NCBI RefSeq assembly: GCF_030161115.1
Contig: NZ_BSPQ01000002.1
Coordinates: 604,003-668,002, forward strand
Length of the DNA stretch: 64,000 bases
Direction of reading: 5' to 3'
Source of the DNA: Psychromonas marina
GTDB lineage: Bacteria > Pseudomonadota > Gammaproteobacteria > Enterobacterales > Psychromonadaceae
Below, one piece after another: positions 39,502-49,215 of this stretch. Each line of letters opens with the position of its first letter. Within the stretch, counting starts at the first letter, position 1. The position numbers and the translations under genes were made by a program. The notes under the pieces are model-generated. The model did no database searches. It saw only the letters and a list, made by a program, of their open reading frames with translations, and was not told the DNA's origin.

Positions 39502-40848
39502 CTAGAGCAGTAATAAACTACCTAAACCGAGGAAAACAATAAACCCAAAGATATCAGTAACCGTTGTTAATACCACTGAGCCTGATAATGCCGGGTCTAT
39601 TTTAAACCGGCTTAGCACCCAAGGCACCCATACACCAGACAGCGAGGCAATAACGATATTGCCTAGAATAGCGATGAAAATGGTCAGTGATAATAAAAAG
39701 GTATCGAACCACAAATAGGTAATCACACCAATAACAATCGCCCATAATAAGCCATTAATAGCACCAACTTTAAGTTCTTTTACGATGATATCTCTTTTGT
39801 TTGCTTCTGTAATTTGCCCTAGTGCTAATCCCCGTATTATTAACGTAATGGTTTGGCTACCTGAAATTCCTCCCATAGAAGCGACTACGGGCATTAATAC
39901 TGCTAAAGCAACGACCTGTTGAATAGTTGCCTCAAAGAGACCAATAAACCATGATGCTAAAAATGCGGTGACTAAATTGATACCCAACCACACCGCACGG
40001 TTTTTTGAGCTTAGCCAAACACTGCTGAATAGATCTTCCTCTTCCACTAAACCTGCAGATTGAATGAGTTGTGTCTCAATGATTTGTTCTTTATAGCGAT
40101 AAGCCGTTGGCAAATCTAAACGACCGGTTAAGCAGCCATTATCATCAACAACAGGTAAGGCTGACTTACCTGAGTTAATAAGTTTTTCAGCGGCTTCACT
40201 GATGTTATTGTTACTATCAATAAATTCAACATGTTGGTTAATCGCTGTAAGGTATTGTTGCTGATCAGTTGCATTAAAAATGCCATTAATCGCAATTTCA
40301 CCAACTAATAATGCATTGTCATCAACGATATAAGCGACATCAGTAAACGCAGGTAAGCTTTTTGCGCAGACCTTTTTAACCGCAGAAAGTTTCAAACGCT
40401 GTGGTATTTGTAATTCGGTAAAATTTTGCCAGTGACCCACTTCTGATAAATCATAATCACAAGATTTCTTGTATAAACTACGCTGTTTGGCGGTCATGTT
40501 ACTGACCGCATAATCGATAAAACGATCGTTTAAACTTTCTGATAATTCAAGAAGATTAAAGGCGTCTAATTTTGTTAAAAGTGGAAAGCATTGTGCATCA
40601 TCCAATACATCTAATAGCAGTTGTCTTGATTCATTTTTCATGACAATAAACACATTTTGTTGTGTTTCATCACTCAATATTTCCCATAAATCGGTTCTTA
40701 ATTTAATCGGAAATGACTCTAATAAAATAGCAAGTTGATCAACATTTAAAACAGACTCAATCTCGCTAATAAGTCCATTTACTGGCTTTTCCCGCTCCAA
40801 ACGTTGATTGATTTTATCGATGTAGTCAGGCAATAAATCTAATGACAT
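39502..40848 (-). CDS. mgtE: MgtE family Mg2+ transporter with CBS domains
   Basis: Mg2+ channel/transporter gated by cytoplasmic Mg2+. The 448-aa protein has an N-terminal helical MgtE_N domain (LAILLESFPIKLRTDLWEIL), a pair of CBS domains in the middle (SGKSALPVVDDNGCLTGRL) and a C-terminal membrane domain of about five helices, with the ion-pore segment VLMPVVASMGGISGSQT and a TVTDIFGF helix. The start is ATG 40848 with AAGGAAG upstream; the frame open to 40911 overlaps the preceding mscS gene. It follows mscS by 14 bp in the same direction, so one operon. Confidence 0.9.
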   Translation of the reverse strand: MSLDLLPDYIDKINQRLEREKPVNGLISEIESVLNVDQLAILLESFPIKLRTDLWEILSDETQQNVFIVMKNESRQLLLDVLDDAQCFPLLTKLDAFNLLELSESLNDRFIDYAVSNMTAKQRSLYKKSCDYDLSEVGHWQNFTELQIPQRLKLSAVKKVCAKSLPAFTDVAYIVDDNALLVGEIAINGIFNATDQQQYLTAINQHVEFIDSNNNISEAAEKLINSGKSALPVVDDNGCLTGRLDLPTAYRYKEQIIETQLIQSAGLVEEEDLFSSVWLSSKNRAVWLGINLVTAFLASWFIGLFEATIQQVVALAVLMPVVASMGGISGSQTITLIIRGLALGQITEANKRDIIVKELKVGAINGLLWAIVIGVITYLWFDTFLLSLTIFIAILGNIVIASLSGVWVPWVLSRFKIDPALSGSVVLTTVTDIFGFIVFLGLGSLLLL

Positions 40849-40862
40849 GCTTCTTCCTTGTA

Positions 40863-41732
40863 CTAGTCGTTGTTTACTTTCATTAAAGTTGATTGTTTTT
40901 GGTCGAACCATAGGCGCATAAAGTCGGCGGTTAAGCTTTGCTCTATCTCCATCGCTCGTTCAGTTGGGCAAAAGATAGTAAAAAATACCTGTGTATCTCC
41001 AATATTAGAGGTGGCAACTTGGATATGCGGCTCTGGACCTGCAATGTTGACGTCTAATCGGTTTTCAATGAGTTGGTTATATCTAATCGCTACGTCCCTA
41101 AAGTCAGCACAATATTCGACCGCTTTTTCATACAATTCATCTAAGAAAATAAACGGGTTAACGCTTTCATCACGGGTAATAGTAAAGTGGTGCATCGCAT
41201 AACGTTTTAAAAAATTCAAATTCTTGATTGAAGAGGTAATCAATTGACTATTTGGGGTGTAAAGTGTTTTACCCGTATATTCATAGGCATCAATATTGAC
41301 CTCTAATAGGGTTAATTTAGCCCAGTCGATAGAGTGTACTTCTCCATAACTATCGCCAACTTGTATCCAATCACCGATACGAAAAGGGCGGCTTGAGACA
41401 ATGTATAAAAAACCAATGAAGCATTGAATTAACTCTCTTGTCGCAATCACAATAGCCACAACAAATGCGGCAATAGAGATGGCAAATTTTTGGAATTCTG
41501 CAGACCATATATGAAAAATGCCGATTAAAATGATCACCGTAACGGCATTGTTTACGATATTAATTTTTACGCGCTTATTGGTATCTGCCTTTTTATTGAT
41601 CATTTTTAAAAAATAAAATTTACACAGCATGACCATCAGGATAAGGAAAACCGTCAATATGGCCTTGTTACCTGATAACATTTCAAGTAACTCTGAAGCG
41701 GTAAAATCAAAGGGTGATATATTTTCTTGCAT
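40863..41732 (-). CDS. MscS family mechanosensitive ion channel
   Basis: Small-conductance mechanosensitive channel-like protein of 289 aa. Hydrophobic helices (about residues 22-42, 58-76, 81-105) are followed by the MscS beta domain (RPFRIGDWIQVGDSYGEVHSID) and a C-terminal mixed domain. The pore helix region (FAISIAAFVVAIVIATRELIQCFIGF) is recognisable but less Gly/Ala-rich than E. coli MscS. It releases solutes on osmotic downshock or may act as a regulated ion pore. First gene of an operon with mgtE. Confidence 0.85.
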   Translation of the reverse strand: MQENISPFDFTASELLEMLSGNKAILTVFLILMVMLCKFYFLKMINKKADTNKRVKINIVNNAVTVIILIGIFHIWSAEFQKFAISIAAFVVAIVIATRELIQCFIGFLYIVSSRPFRIGDWIQVGDSYGEVHSIDWAKLTLLEVNIDAYEYTGKTLYTPNSQLITSSIKNLNFLKRYAMHHFTITRDESVNPFIFLDELYEKAVEYCADFRDVAIRYNQLIENRLDVNIAGPEPHIQVATSNIGDTQVFFTIFCPTERAMEIEQSLTADFMRLWFDQKQSTLMKVNND

Positions 41733-42058
41733 TATCTTTCATACCTTAATAACGGAGCAGTTAAGAGCGAATCTCTTGTTGTATATTAAATATTGTTAAG
41801 CCAATTTAAGCCCACAGTAAATTGATCTGTTATTTACCATATTATTATTGCCAACAATACTTATTTTTTATTTAATTTTACTGTGCAGAAAGAGAGATTA
41901 AGGGACTGGAAACTAGCAGATATTGGGGTTATCAAATATAACCGTAATCAACAGATAATTTCAGGTTTATTTGAATAGGTAAACATGACAAAAAGTACAG
42001 CAAATCCAAAGTGTTGTGTAATACTAATAAAAGTCCCCGTCAAATTATGAGAATAACA
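41733..42058. other. 326-bp gap between divergent mscS and corA
   Basis: This AT-rich gap should hold the mscS-mgtE and corA promoters, and possibly a Mg2+-responsive leader. I could not pick out a convincing structure, operator or small gene. Confidence 0.35.
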
Positions 42059-43027
42059 ATGATCAAGTGCATGCTATTACAGTCAGATAACACATGTCGT
42101 TATGGTAATGAGGAGTTAATAGAGCTTTGGAAAGTACAACCCGAAACAACGTTATGGGTTGATTTGGAGTCACATAATAAAGCTGATGAGCTCTTGATAC
42201 TGCAACAGTTTGGTTGTCATGCTCTAGCGATAACGGATCTACATCGAGAGCGTCATCCTCCCAAAATTGAGTTGTTTGATGATTATATTTTTATGCTTTA
42301 CCGTGGTATTTATGAGTGTCAAGGTGACTTACAGTTTAAGCATTTACAAATAGGCATGTTTGTTGGCACCAATATATTAATTACATCCCATGAGCAGAAA
42401 TCTATTTCCATCGATAAGTTGTTTACAGGTGAAGGTGAAAAATATTTGACCAAAAGTCCGATAACATTGGCATTAAGGGTATTTCACAATAGTTGTGGCG
42501 TGTATTTAGAGGAGCTATTTGAATTTGAAGAGAAGTTAGAGTTGCTTGAGGATCAATTTCAATTGGGTGGTGATGATAAAATGATGCAGGAGATCACCCT
42601 CTATCGTTCACGTCTTATCAAATTAAAACGAATCTTTAACTATCACAGTAACATTGGTGCCGAATTAAAATTATTAGTTGCTGATGAAACAGACATTATC
42701 AATCAAGCTGAAATGCATACAGTGACGGATGTGCATGAGCGAATAGAACGTTTACTAAGCCTCTCTCAGATGCATTATGATATTTGCAGTGATTTGATTA
42801 ACGGCTATTTATCTGTCGCTTCTCATCAACTGAACGCAACGATGCGTGTGCTGACCGTTATTACCGCAATTTTTATTCCATTAGGCTTTTTGGCGGGATT
42901 ATATGGAATGAATTTTGAGTATATTCCAGAATTGAAAGTGGTTAATGGGTATTATTATTTACTGACTGTGATGGCTTTAATCGCACTTAGTTTGATTATT
43001 TTGTTTAAGAAAAAGCGCTGGCTGTAA
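42059..43027 (+). CDS. CorA/ZntB family divalent metal transporter
   Basis: A 322-aa metal transporter whose large N-terminal cytoplasmic domain carries a long helix (about residues 120-265) and whose C-terminus has two membrane helices. The selectivity motif GMN is near residue 284 (LAGLYGMNFEYIPEL), placing it in the CorA Mg2+/Co2+/Zn2+ family; sequence alone does not separate Mg2+ (CorA) from Zn2+ (ZntB). The basic tail FKKKRWL is characteristic. I use ATG 42059 because the longer frame from 42011 has no ribosome site. It is divergent from the mscS-mgtE pair. Confidence 0.88.
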   Translation: MIKCMLLQSDNTCRYGNEELIELWKVQPETTLWVDLESHNKADELLILQQFGCHALAITDLHRERHPPKIELFDDYIFMLYRGIYECQGDLQFKHLQIGMFVGTNILITSHEQKSISIDKLFTGEGEKYLTKSPITLALRVFHNSCGVYLEELFEFEEKLELLEDQFQLGGDDKMMQEITLYRSRLIKLKRIFNYHSNIGAELKLLVADETDIINQAEMHTVTDVHERIERLLSLSQMHYDICSDLINGYLSVASHQLNATMRVLTVITAIFIPLGFLAGLYGMNFEYIPELKVVNGYYYLLTVMALIALSLIILFKKKRWL

Positions 43028-43093
43028 CCTTGTTTGTATTTAACCTCCTCGCTGGAAGTGGGCGCTGTCTCGGTTTGCTAATTTGCAATTGAG

Positions 43094-43123
43094 GGTATTT
43101 ACGTGCAATAGCACGTAAATACC
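43094..43123. terminator. Bidirectional terminator between corA and the DUF2058 gene
   Basis: GGTATTTACGTGC (43094-43106) pairs perfectly with GCACGTAAATACC (43111-43123) over a 4-base AATA loop, followed by TTT. It serves the two convergent genes. Confidence 0.82.
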
Positions 43124-43145
43124 TTTAGCATATTTTATGCCTGAC

Positions 43146-43688
43146 CTACCAAATAAGATCATCAGGAATAGCGAACTCCGCGTAGGGATCATCTTCATCC
43201 ATATCACTCATATCGACTTTCTCATGCAGTGCCACTAATACAGATGCATCAATTTCAGCCAACTTCTCTGTTGCTTCTTTGTTGATTAAGTAGAACTCAT
43301 CATTCAAAACACAAATTGCCAAGAGGCCATTGATTAAGCTTTGCTGCGTCGTGTCATTAATTGCAATACGTTTCACTTTGTTATCGTAAGTAAAGTGATA
43401 ATCTATTTCACCTTGATAATTTTTCTCACAATGCTGTGCAATCATCTGAATCAACTTACCGTGTGCGGCACGCGCATCTAACTCTGCTTGTATTGCGCGA
43501 TTTTTTTCTAAATCTTGTTGTTTTTGTTGCTCTTTTTGAGCATCTATTGCGCGTTGTGCTTCAGAAACTTCAACGGTTCCTTTTTTCTTTTTCTGTTTAG
43601 CCTTGCGGCGTTTTTCAGTTTGCGCTTGCTTGGCTTTTTGTTTGTTGATAAGCCCTGATTTCATCAATTGTTCTTGTAGAGAGGCCAT
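43146..43688 (-). CDS. DUF2058 (YaiL) family protein
   Basis: A 180-aa soluble protein. The N-terminus (MASLQEQLMKSGLINKQKAKQ) is the family hallmark, followed by a very basic Lys/Gln-rich segment (about 17-75, repeated KAKQKKKKG and EQQKQQ) that should be a coiled coil able to bind nucleic acid. A compact C-terminal domain (QMIAQHCEKNYQGEIDYHF to DDLIW) follows. The family has been described as a nucleoprotein/polynucleotide-associated enzyme, but its function is not established. Monocistronic. Confidence 0.85.
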   Translation of the reverse strand: MASLQEQLMKSGLINKQKAKQAQTEKRRKAKQKKKKGTVEVSEAQRAIDAQKEQQKQQDLEKNRAIQAELDARAAHGKLIQMIAQHCEKNYQGEIDYHFTYDNKVKRIAINDTTQQSLINGLLAICVLNDEFYLINKEATEKLAEIDASVLVALHEKVDMSDMDEDDPYAEFAIPDDLIW

Positions 43689-43822
43689 GAGTTACCTTTG
43701 AAAATGGAGATAAAGAAACATTTTAACGACAAAGCGTAATGAAAGAAATTTTTTCTTGTCAAAAATCGACAAATAGTGAAAAAGGATTAAGATTAGATGA
43801 TAAATAAACGTAAGGGAACTAT

Positions 43823-44227
43823 ATGAATAATCTAGACGTTTCACATTATATGATTGGTAAAAGTTTATCTTTTAGAAAAGAGATGGCAATTCAAACCGCC
43901 GTCGAAATTTTATTAGAAAATGATCAAATTGGTGGGCCGGTAATTGATGATGCAGGGCGTGTGATCGGTTGGTTATCTGAACAGGACTGTTTAGCTAAAA
44001 TGCTCGAAGCAAGTTATCACTGTGAATTAGTCGCATTAGTTGAAGATGCGATGGTTAGCCCTGCCGTTACCATCAAAAAAGAGATGAGTGTGGTGGATGT
44101 CGCACAGTTAATGCTAGATGCTAAACCTAAAATTTATCCGGTTGTTGATAGTGGAGACCACTATATTGGCCTCATATCTCGTAAAAAAGTATTAGGTGCG
44201 ATGAATAAGCAGATAGCATCCTGTTAA
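43823..44227 (+). CDS. CBS-domain protein
   Basis: A 134-aa protein made of two CBS motifs (about residues 10-65 and 75-130: GGPVIDDAGRVIGWLSEQDCLAKM; YPVVDSGDHYIGLISRKKVLGAM). CBS pairs bind adenosine nucleotides such as AMP or ATP and regulate partner proteins. No catalytic domain is attached, so it may act as a free regulator. Its stop lies directly against the aat stop (convergent, no gap), so transcripts probably overlap. Confidence 0.88.
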   Translation: MNNLDVSHYMIGKSLSFRKEMAIQTAVEILLENDQIGGPVIDDAGRVIGWLSEQDCLAKMLEASYHCELVALVEDAMVSPAVTIKKEMSVVDVAQLMLDAKPKIYPVVDSGDHYIGLISRKKVLGAMNKQIASC

Positions 44228-44947
44228 CTACTTTGTAAGTTGAATTTTTATTTGTTGTTGATCCCAGCACGTTGTTTTTATCGCTTCATCTTTTGTTACC
44301 ATCAAATTTTGTATAAAGCTATCACGACAACTTGTTTGGACGCCTAAACTTTTTAGGTGTCCTGTTTGCATTTGGCAATCAATTATCTTTCCTCCCGCTT
44401 GCTGAAAGTGTTGATTAAGCGCGATGAATGCAATTTTAGAGCTGTTATCCATTTGACTAAACATTGACTCGCCACAGAAGGTTTGTCCCACACAAACACC
44501 ATACAAACCACCTACTAACTTTTTTTCATGCCAAACCTCAATAGAGTGAGCAAACCCCATTCGATGCAATTCAATATAGGCATCGATCATCTGCTCTGAA
44601 ATCCATGTTTCAGCTTGTGTCGCACGCGGCATTGCACAGGCAGAAATAACTGATGAAAAACAATGGTTAACAGTGATCGACATGTGATTTTTGTTAATGA
44701 AACGTTTCATACTTTTACTTACATGGACTTCACCTGCAATGATAGTTGCACGTTCACTTGGGCTCCACCATAAAAGCGGTTCGCCGGCACTAAACCAGGG
44801 GAATATCCCATTTCGATAGGCATTAAAAATGCGTTGAGGAGAAAGATCGCCACCTATCGCCAACAAACCATCTGGTTCTTGTAATGCTTTTTCTACGTTG
44901 GGAAAAAATTGTGGGTCATCGGTCAATTGAGGCAGGTAAATAGTCAT
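44228..44947 (-). CDS. aat: Leucyl/phenylalanyl-tRNA-protein transferase
   Basis: Transfers Leu or Phe to N-terminal Arg/Lys of proteins, marking them for ClpAP degradation. The 239-aa protein matches E. coli Aat across its length: PDGLLAIGGDLSPQRIFNAYRNGIFPWF, PLLWWSPSERA, GLYGVCVGQTFCGESMFS and CQMQTGHLKSLGV. Lies behind gltA but separated by the gltA terminator. In E. coli aat sits near clpA and infA; those neighbours are not here. Confidence 0.95.
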   Translation of the reverse strand: MTIYLPQLTDDPQFFPNVEKALQEPDGLLAIGGDLSPQRIFNAYRNGIFPWFSAGEPLLWWSPSERATIIAGEVHVSKSMKRFINKNHMSITVNHCFSSVISACAMPRATQAETWISEQMIDAYIELHRMGFAHSIEVWHEKKLVGGLYGVCVGQTFCGESMFSQMDNSSKIAFIALNQHFQQAGGKIIDCQMQTGHLKSLGVQTSCRDSFIQNLMVTKDEAIKTTCWDQQQIKIQLTK

Positions 44948-44986
44948 AACAAAGCTCTAAAAATCCAGTGAATGCTGGATACAAAA

Positions 44987-45008
44987 AAGCCAGTGTAAAC
45001 ACTGGCTT
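44987..45008 (-). terminator. Intrinsic terminator after gltA
   Basis: AAGCCAGTGT (44987-44996) pairs perfectly with ACACTGGCTT (44999-45008); on the minus strand the stem is followed by TTTTTTGT. It separates gltA from aat. Confidence 0.9.
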
Positions 45009-45033
45009 GATAGATTTAAATAAATTTTTACTA

Positions 45034-46347
45034 TTAAGCTGTAGTTAGCTTACTTTGTTTACAACGTTCAACCACGTGTTCAAACTCTAAGCCTACTTCA
45101 CCCGTGTATAACTGACGAGGACGACCAATCTTTTGACCTGGTTGATCTAACATCTCTTTCCAATGTGAGATCCAACCAACTGTACGTGCTGTAGCGAAGA
45201 TAACGGTAAACATGGTACGTGGAATACCCATTGCACGTAATACGATACCTGAGTAGAAATCTACATTCGGGTAAAGTTTCTTATCAACAAAATAAGGGTC
45301 TTCAAGTGCAATACGCTCAAGTTCCATTGCAACGTCTAATAAAGGATCGTCGATATTAAGATCGTCTAACACGTCATGACAAGTTTTACGCATCACTGTT
45401 GCGCGTGGATCATGGTTTTTGTATACACGATGACCAAAGCCCATTAAGCGGAATGGGTCGTCTTTATCTTTTGCTCTTGCGATAAATTCAGGGATGCGAT
45501 CAACTGAACCAATCTCTTCTAACATCTCTAAACAAGCTTCGTTAGCGCCGCCGTGAGCAGGGCCCCATAGCGATGCAATACCCGCTGCGATACAAGCAAA
45601 TGGGTTAGCACCTGATGAACCGGCTAAACGTACTGTTGACGTTGATGCATTTTGTTCGTGGTCTGCATGTAAAATTAAGATTTTATCCATTGCACTTTCA
45701 AGAACCGGGTTAACCACATACTCTTCACAAGGCACGGCGAACATCATTTTTAAGAAGTTACCTGCATAAGAAAGTGAATTGTCAGGGTAGACAAAAGGTT
45801 GGCCTGTTGAGTATTTGAAACTCATTGCTGCTAGCGTTGGCATTTTTGAAATCAAACGGAAGGCAGCAATTTCACGATGTTCTTCATTAGTAATATCTAA
45901 AGAGTCATGATAGAAAGAAGAAAGGGCACCAACAACACCAACTAACGTTGCCATCGGGTGAGAGTCACGACGGAAGCCTTTGTAGAATTGCACTAATTGT
46001 TCATGCAACATCGTATGTCTTAATACAGTAAGGTGAAATTCATCAAACTGTTTTTTGTCAGGTAAAGTACCATTTAATAGCAAGTAACAAACTTCAAGGT
46101 AATCAGATTTATCTGCCAATTGAGAAATTGGGTAACCTCGGTGTTCTAAAATTCCTTTATCTCCATCAATAAATGTTATTGATGACTCGCAAGATGCCGT
46201 TGCTAAGAAACCTGGGTCATAAGTAAAATAACCCGTTTGGCCTAAAGTACGAATATCAATAACGTCATTACCTGCAGAACCTTTAAGGATTGGAAGCTCA
46301 ATTGGCTCTTTCCCTGGTAATTGAAGTATTGCTTTTTGTTCTGACAT
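45034..46347 (-). CDS. gltA: Citrate synthase (type II)
   Basis: Condenses oxaloacetate and acetyl-CoA to start the TCA cycle. The 437-aa length suits the hexameric, NADH-sensitive gammaproteobacterial type. Active-site segments are present: [43 protein letters not shown] and [13 protein letters not shown], and the catalytic Asp in the C-terminal [17 protein letters not shown]. Divergent from sdhCDAB, as in E. coli, with a 373-bp intergenic region. Confidence 0.97.
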   Translation of the reverse strand: MSEQKAILQLPGKEPIELPILKGSAGNDVIDIRTLGQTGYFTYDPGFLATASCESSITFIDGDKGILEHRGYPISQLADKSDYLEVCYLLLNGTLPDKKQFDEFHLTVLRHTMLHEQLVQFYKGFRRDSHPMATLVGVVGALSSFYHDSLDITNEEHREIAAFRLISKMPTLAAMSFKYSTGQPFVYPDNSLSYAGNFLKMMFAVPCEEYVVNPVLESAMDKILILHADHEQNASTSTVRLAGSSGANPFACIAAGIASLWGPAHGGANEACLEMLEEIGSVDRIPEFIARAKDKDDPFRLMGFGHRVYKNHDPRATVMRKTCHDVLDDLNIDDPLLDVAMELERIALEDPYFVDKKLYPNVDFYSGIVLRAMGIPRTMFTVIFATARTVGWISHWKEMLDQPGQKIGRPRQLYTGEVGLEFEHVVERCKQSKLTTA

Positions 46348-46397
46348 TTGATGCTCCCTTATCTTTTTTTTATATTACTTGAATTTCAGTACGCATA

Positions 46398-46426
46398 TTT
46401 TTACAGGCTAAAAAGTGCCTTGTCAA
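46398..46426 (-). promoter_or_regulatory. Predicted sigma-70 promoter for gltA
   Basis: On the minus strand, TTGACA (46426-46421) is separated by 17 bp from TAAAAA (46403-46398), a consensus -35 with an acceptable -10, about 50 bp before the gltA start. Confidence 0.6.
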
Positions 46427-46580
46427 TTTTAACATATCAACAATGAGACATTTGCAAATGGCGAAACCAATAACGTTGGATTAATCAACAAATATTCATT
46501 AAAACAAACAGGTAAAGTGTTTATAACATTGACCTAAATGAGCAGATATCATTTTTTAAGTGATAAAAAAAATCTGTATT

Positions 46581-46625
46581 CTACATCACAAAATTGAGCT
46601 GGTTTTTATATACTACATCACAAAA
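46581..46625. promoter_or_regulatory. Direct repeat CTACATCACAAAA upstream of sdhC
   Basis: CTACATCACAAAA occurs at 46581-46593 and 46613-46625, 32 bp apart (three helical turns). On the other strand each copy reads TTTTGTGATGTAG, containing the TGTGA half of a CRP site, but no matching second half is present. A regulator that binds two copies on the same DNA face is possible. Confidence 0.45.
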
Positions 46626-46651
46626 AAAAGACATAAGACTGTCACAATGGT

Positions 46652-46683
46652 TTAACAATATGCTAACAATAGCATTTGTTAGC
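46652..46683. promoter_or_regulatory. ArcA-like direct repeats and inverted repeat before sdhC
   Basis: On the minus strand TTGTTAGCATATTGTTAA has two GTTA(G/A) repeats 11 bp apart, the spacing of ArcA boxes. The same place contains an inverted repeat GCTAACA (46662-46668) / TGTTAGC (46677-46683). ArcA represses sdh in relatives, so the match is biologically sensible, though it rests on the pattern alone. Confidence 0.5.
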
Positions 46684-46720
46684 CAACCCTTAGTTTTAGC
46701 CAAGTATAAAGAGAAAAATT

Positions 46721-47095
46721 GTGCGCAAAAACAGACCTAAAAATTTAGACCTAGCCACGGTCAAATTCCCTATCACTGCAACTGCTTCAATACTGCATCG
46801 TGTTTCAGGAATTATCGTTTTTATTGCTTTAGCAATATTCCTTAGCCTTTTAAGTTGTTCATTATCAAGCCAACCTGACTTTTATCGAGTTGTAGGATAT
46901 TTTGATAACTTTTTGATTGAATTTGTCATGTGGGGCTGCTTAACGGGTCTTGCATACCATGCTGTATTTGGTGTGCGCCATATGATTCAAGATTTAGGTT
47001 TTTGGGAAGAGATGGATACTGCATCACTAAGCGCTAAAGTTGGATTCATCGTGACAGCTGTACTGTCATTATTAGCGGGGGTTTTAGTATGGTAA
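46721..47095 (+). CDS. sdhC: Succinate dehydrogenase cytochrome b556 subunit
   Basis: Membrane anchor subunit of complex II that binds haem b and ubiquinone. The 124-aa protein has three hydrophobic helices; the haem-binding His is in LAYHAVFGVRHMIQD. N-terminal NLDLATVKFPITATASILHRVSG is the family hallmark. It starts at a GTG. The stop overlaps the sdhD start by several bases, so the pair is translationally coupled. Confidence 0.95.
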   Translation: MRKNRPKNLDLATVKFPITATASILHRVSGIIVFIALAIFLSLLSCSLSSQPDFYRVVGYFDNFLIEFVMWGCLTGLAYHAVFGVRHMIQDLGFWEEMDTASLSAKVGFIVTAVLSLLAGVLVW

Positions 47096-47433
47096 AGGTT
47101 GCTGGTACGTTTGGACGCAGTGGTGTTCATGATTATATTTTATTACGCGCAAGTGCACTTATTTTACTTGCTTATACCTTATACCTTGTTGGTTTTATCG
47201 CAGGCACTGATATTACCTATGCAACGTGGACTGGTTTCTTTTCATTAACGACTACTAAAGTATTTACGCTATTTGCACTCATTGCAATGTTGGTACATGC
47301 ATGGATTGGTTTATGGCAAGTATTAACAGACTACGTTAAATGCACCAAGTTACGCGGTGCATTACAATTTCTTTTAACATCAGTGGCATTTATCTATGTT
47401 CTCTCTGGTTTCGTAATTTTGTGGGGTGTTTAA
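47089..47433 (+). CDS. sdhD: Succinate dehydrogenase hydrophobic membrane anchor
   Basis: Second membrane anchor of complex II. The 114-aa protein carries the conserved [15 protein letters not shown] segment, with the haem/quinone-region His, and ends in the typical [12 protein letters not shown]. It overlaps sdhC by 7 bp, and its stop lies one base before the sdhA start. Confidence 0.95.
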   Translation: MVKVAGTFGRSGVHDYILLRASALILLAYTLYLVGFIAGTDITYATWTGFFSLTTTKVFTLFALIAMLVHAWIGLWQVLTDYVKCTKLRGALQFLLTSVAFIYVLSGFVILWGV

Positions 47434-47434
47434 G

Positions 47435-49201
47435 GTGAGTTTACCTATTCGTGAGTTTGATGCGATTGTAATTGGTGCAGGTGGTGCAGGTATGCGTGCT
47501 GCTTTATCTATTTCGCAAGAAGGAAAAAGTTGTGCGTTGATTACTAAAGTATTTCCAACGCGCTCGCATACGGTTTCTGCTCAAGGTGGTATTACCGTTG
47601 CATTGGGTAATTCACATGCCGATAACTGGCAGTGGCACATGTATGACACGGTCAAAGGTTCTGATTATATCGGTGACCAAGACGCGATTGAGTATATGTG
47701 TAAAGAGGGACCCGATGCGGTTCGTGAGCTAGAAAATATGGGACTACCATTTTCTCGTTTCGAAGATGGTTCTGTTTACCAACGCCCGTTTGGTGGTCAG
47801 TCTAAAGAATTTGGTGGTGAGCAAGCTTCACGTACTGCGGCAGCTGCCGATCGTACTGGGCATGCTTTATTACATACGCTTTATCAGCAGAATATTAAAA
47901 ACAAAACTACTATTTTTTCTGAGTGGTATGCACTTGATTTAGTTAAAAATGATGATGGTGATGTTGTTGGTTGTACTGCAATAGACATTGAAACTGGTGA
48001 AGTGGTGATGTTTAAAGCACAGGCAACAGTACTAGCAACAGGTGGCTCTGGTCGTATTTATGCATCAACAACTAACGCACACATTAATACTGGCGATGGT
48101 GTTGGTATGGCATTACGTGCAGGTGTACCCGTACAGGATATGGAAATGTGGCAATTCCATCCAACGGGGATAGCAGGTGCGGGTGTATTAGTAACAGAAG
48201 GGTGTCGTGGTGAAGGTGGTTATCTATTAAATAAAGATGGCGAACGTTTCATGGAACGTTATGCACCTAACGCGAAAGATCTAGCAGGTCGTGATGTTGT
48301 TGCACGTTCTATCATGATTGAAATTCGTGAAGGTCGTGGTTGTGAAGGTCCTTGGGGCACACACATCAAGCTGAAACTAGATCACTTAGGTGAAGAGTTG
48401 TTGGAATCGAAACTGCCGGGTATTTGTGAACTATCACGTACCTTTGCGCATGTGGATCCTGTAAAAGAGCCAATCCCAATTATTCCTACTTGTCATTATA
48501 TGATGGGTGGTGTGCCAGCTAATGTTAACGGTCAAGTATTACGCGTTGATGAAGATGGCAAAGATGTAGAAGTGAAAGGCTTATTTGCAGTGGGCGAAAT
48601 CGCTTGTGTATCTGTTCATGGTGCAAATCGTTTAGGGGGTAATTCACTCCTTGATTTAGTGGTATTTGGTCGTGCAGCAGGTAAACACTTAGGGCAAGTA
48701 TTAACCAAAGAAAATACACTTAAAGAACCAACGCAAGAGAACATTGATGCTGCGCTGACGCGTCTAAATCGTTGGGAAAAAGGTAATGGCACAGAATGCC
48801 CGAACCAAATCCGTAAAGATTTACAACAATGTATGCAAAATAATTTCTCAGTATTCCGTGACGGTGCGGCGATGGCTGAAGGCCTTGCTGAACTGGATAA
48901 ACTTCGTGAGCGTCTTAATAACGCGAAACTAAGTGATAAGAGTAGTGAGTTTAATACCGACAGAATCGAATGTTTAGAGTTAGATAATCTGATGGAAACT
49001 GCCTTTGCAACTGCAAAAGCGGCTAACTTCCGAACTGAAAGTCGTGGCGCACATAGTCGCTTTGATTTCCCAGATCGTGATGATGCAAATTGGTTACACC
49101 ATAGTTTATACAACCCATTAACAGAAAGCATGAGTAAACGTGACGTGAATATGGCGCCAGTGCTACGTGAAGCTTTCCCACCTAAAGCACGTGTTTACTA
49201 G
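47435..49201 (+). CDS. sdhA: Succinate dehydrogenase flavoprotein subunit
   Basis: Oxidises succinate to fumarate at a covalent FAD. The 588-aa protein has the FAD-binding motif [11 protein letters not shown] near residue 15, the FAD-linking His in [12 protein letters not shown] and catalytic segments [21 protein letters not shown] and [14 protein letters not shown]. The start is the GTG at 47435, giving [10 protein letters not shown], equivalent to the E. coli start; a GTG three codons earlier overlaps the sdhD stop. Confidence 0.96.
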   Translation: MSLPIREFDAIVIGAGGAGMRAALSISQEGKSCALITKVFPTRSHTVSAQGGITVALGNSHADNWQWHMYDTVKGSDYIGDQDAIEYMCKEGPDAVRELENMGLPFSRFEDGSVYQRPFGGQSKEFGGEQASRTAAAADRTGHALLHTLYQQNIKNKTTIFSEWYALDLVKNDDGDVVGCTAIDIETGEVVMFKAQATVLATGGSGRIYASTTNAHINTGDGVGMALRAGVPVQDMEMWQFHPTGIAGAGVLVTEGCRGEGGYLLNKDGERFMERYAPNAKDLAGRDVVARSIMIEIREGRGCEGPWGTHIKLKLDHLGEELLESKLPGICELSRTFAHVDPVKEPIPIIPTCHYMMGGVPANVNGQVLRVDEDGKDVEVKGLFAVGEIACVSVHGANRLGGNSLLDLVVFGRAAGKHLGQVLTKENTLKEPTQENIDAALTRLNRWEKGNGTECPNQIRKDLQQCMQNNFSVFRDGAAMAEGLAELDKLRERLNNAKLSDKSSEFNTDRIECLELDNLMETAFATAKAANFRTESRGAHSRFDFPDRDDANWLHHSLYNPLTESMSKRDVNMAPVLREAFPPKARVY

Positions 49202-49215
49202 AAGGTTTTTAAGTT

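Larger units (their letters stand above)
46348..46720. other. 373-bp regulatory gap between divergent gltA and sdhC
   Basis: The gap holds a gltA promoter (46398-46426), two copies of CTACATCACAAAA, and an ArcA-like direct-repeat site close to sdhC, each listed separately. No gene is seen in it. The arrangement suits coordinated aerobic/anaerobic and carbon control of the two TCA transcripts. Confidence 0.6.
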
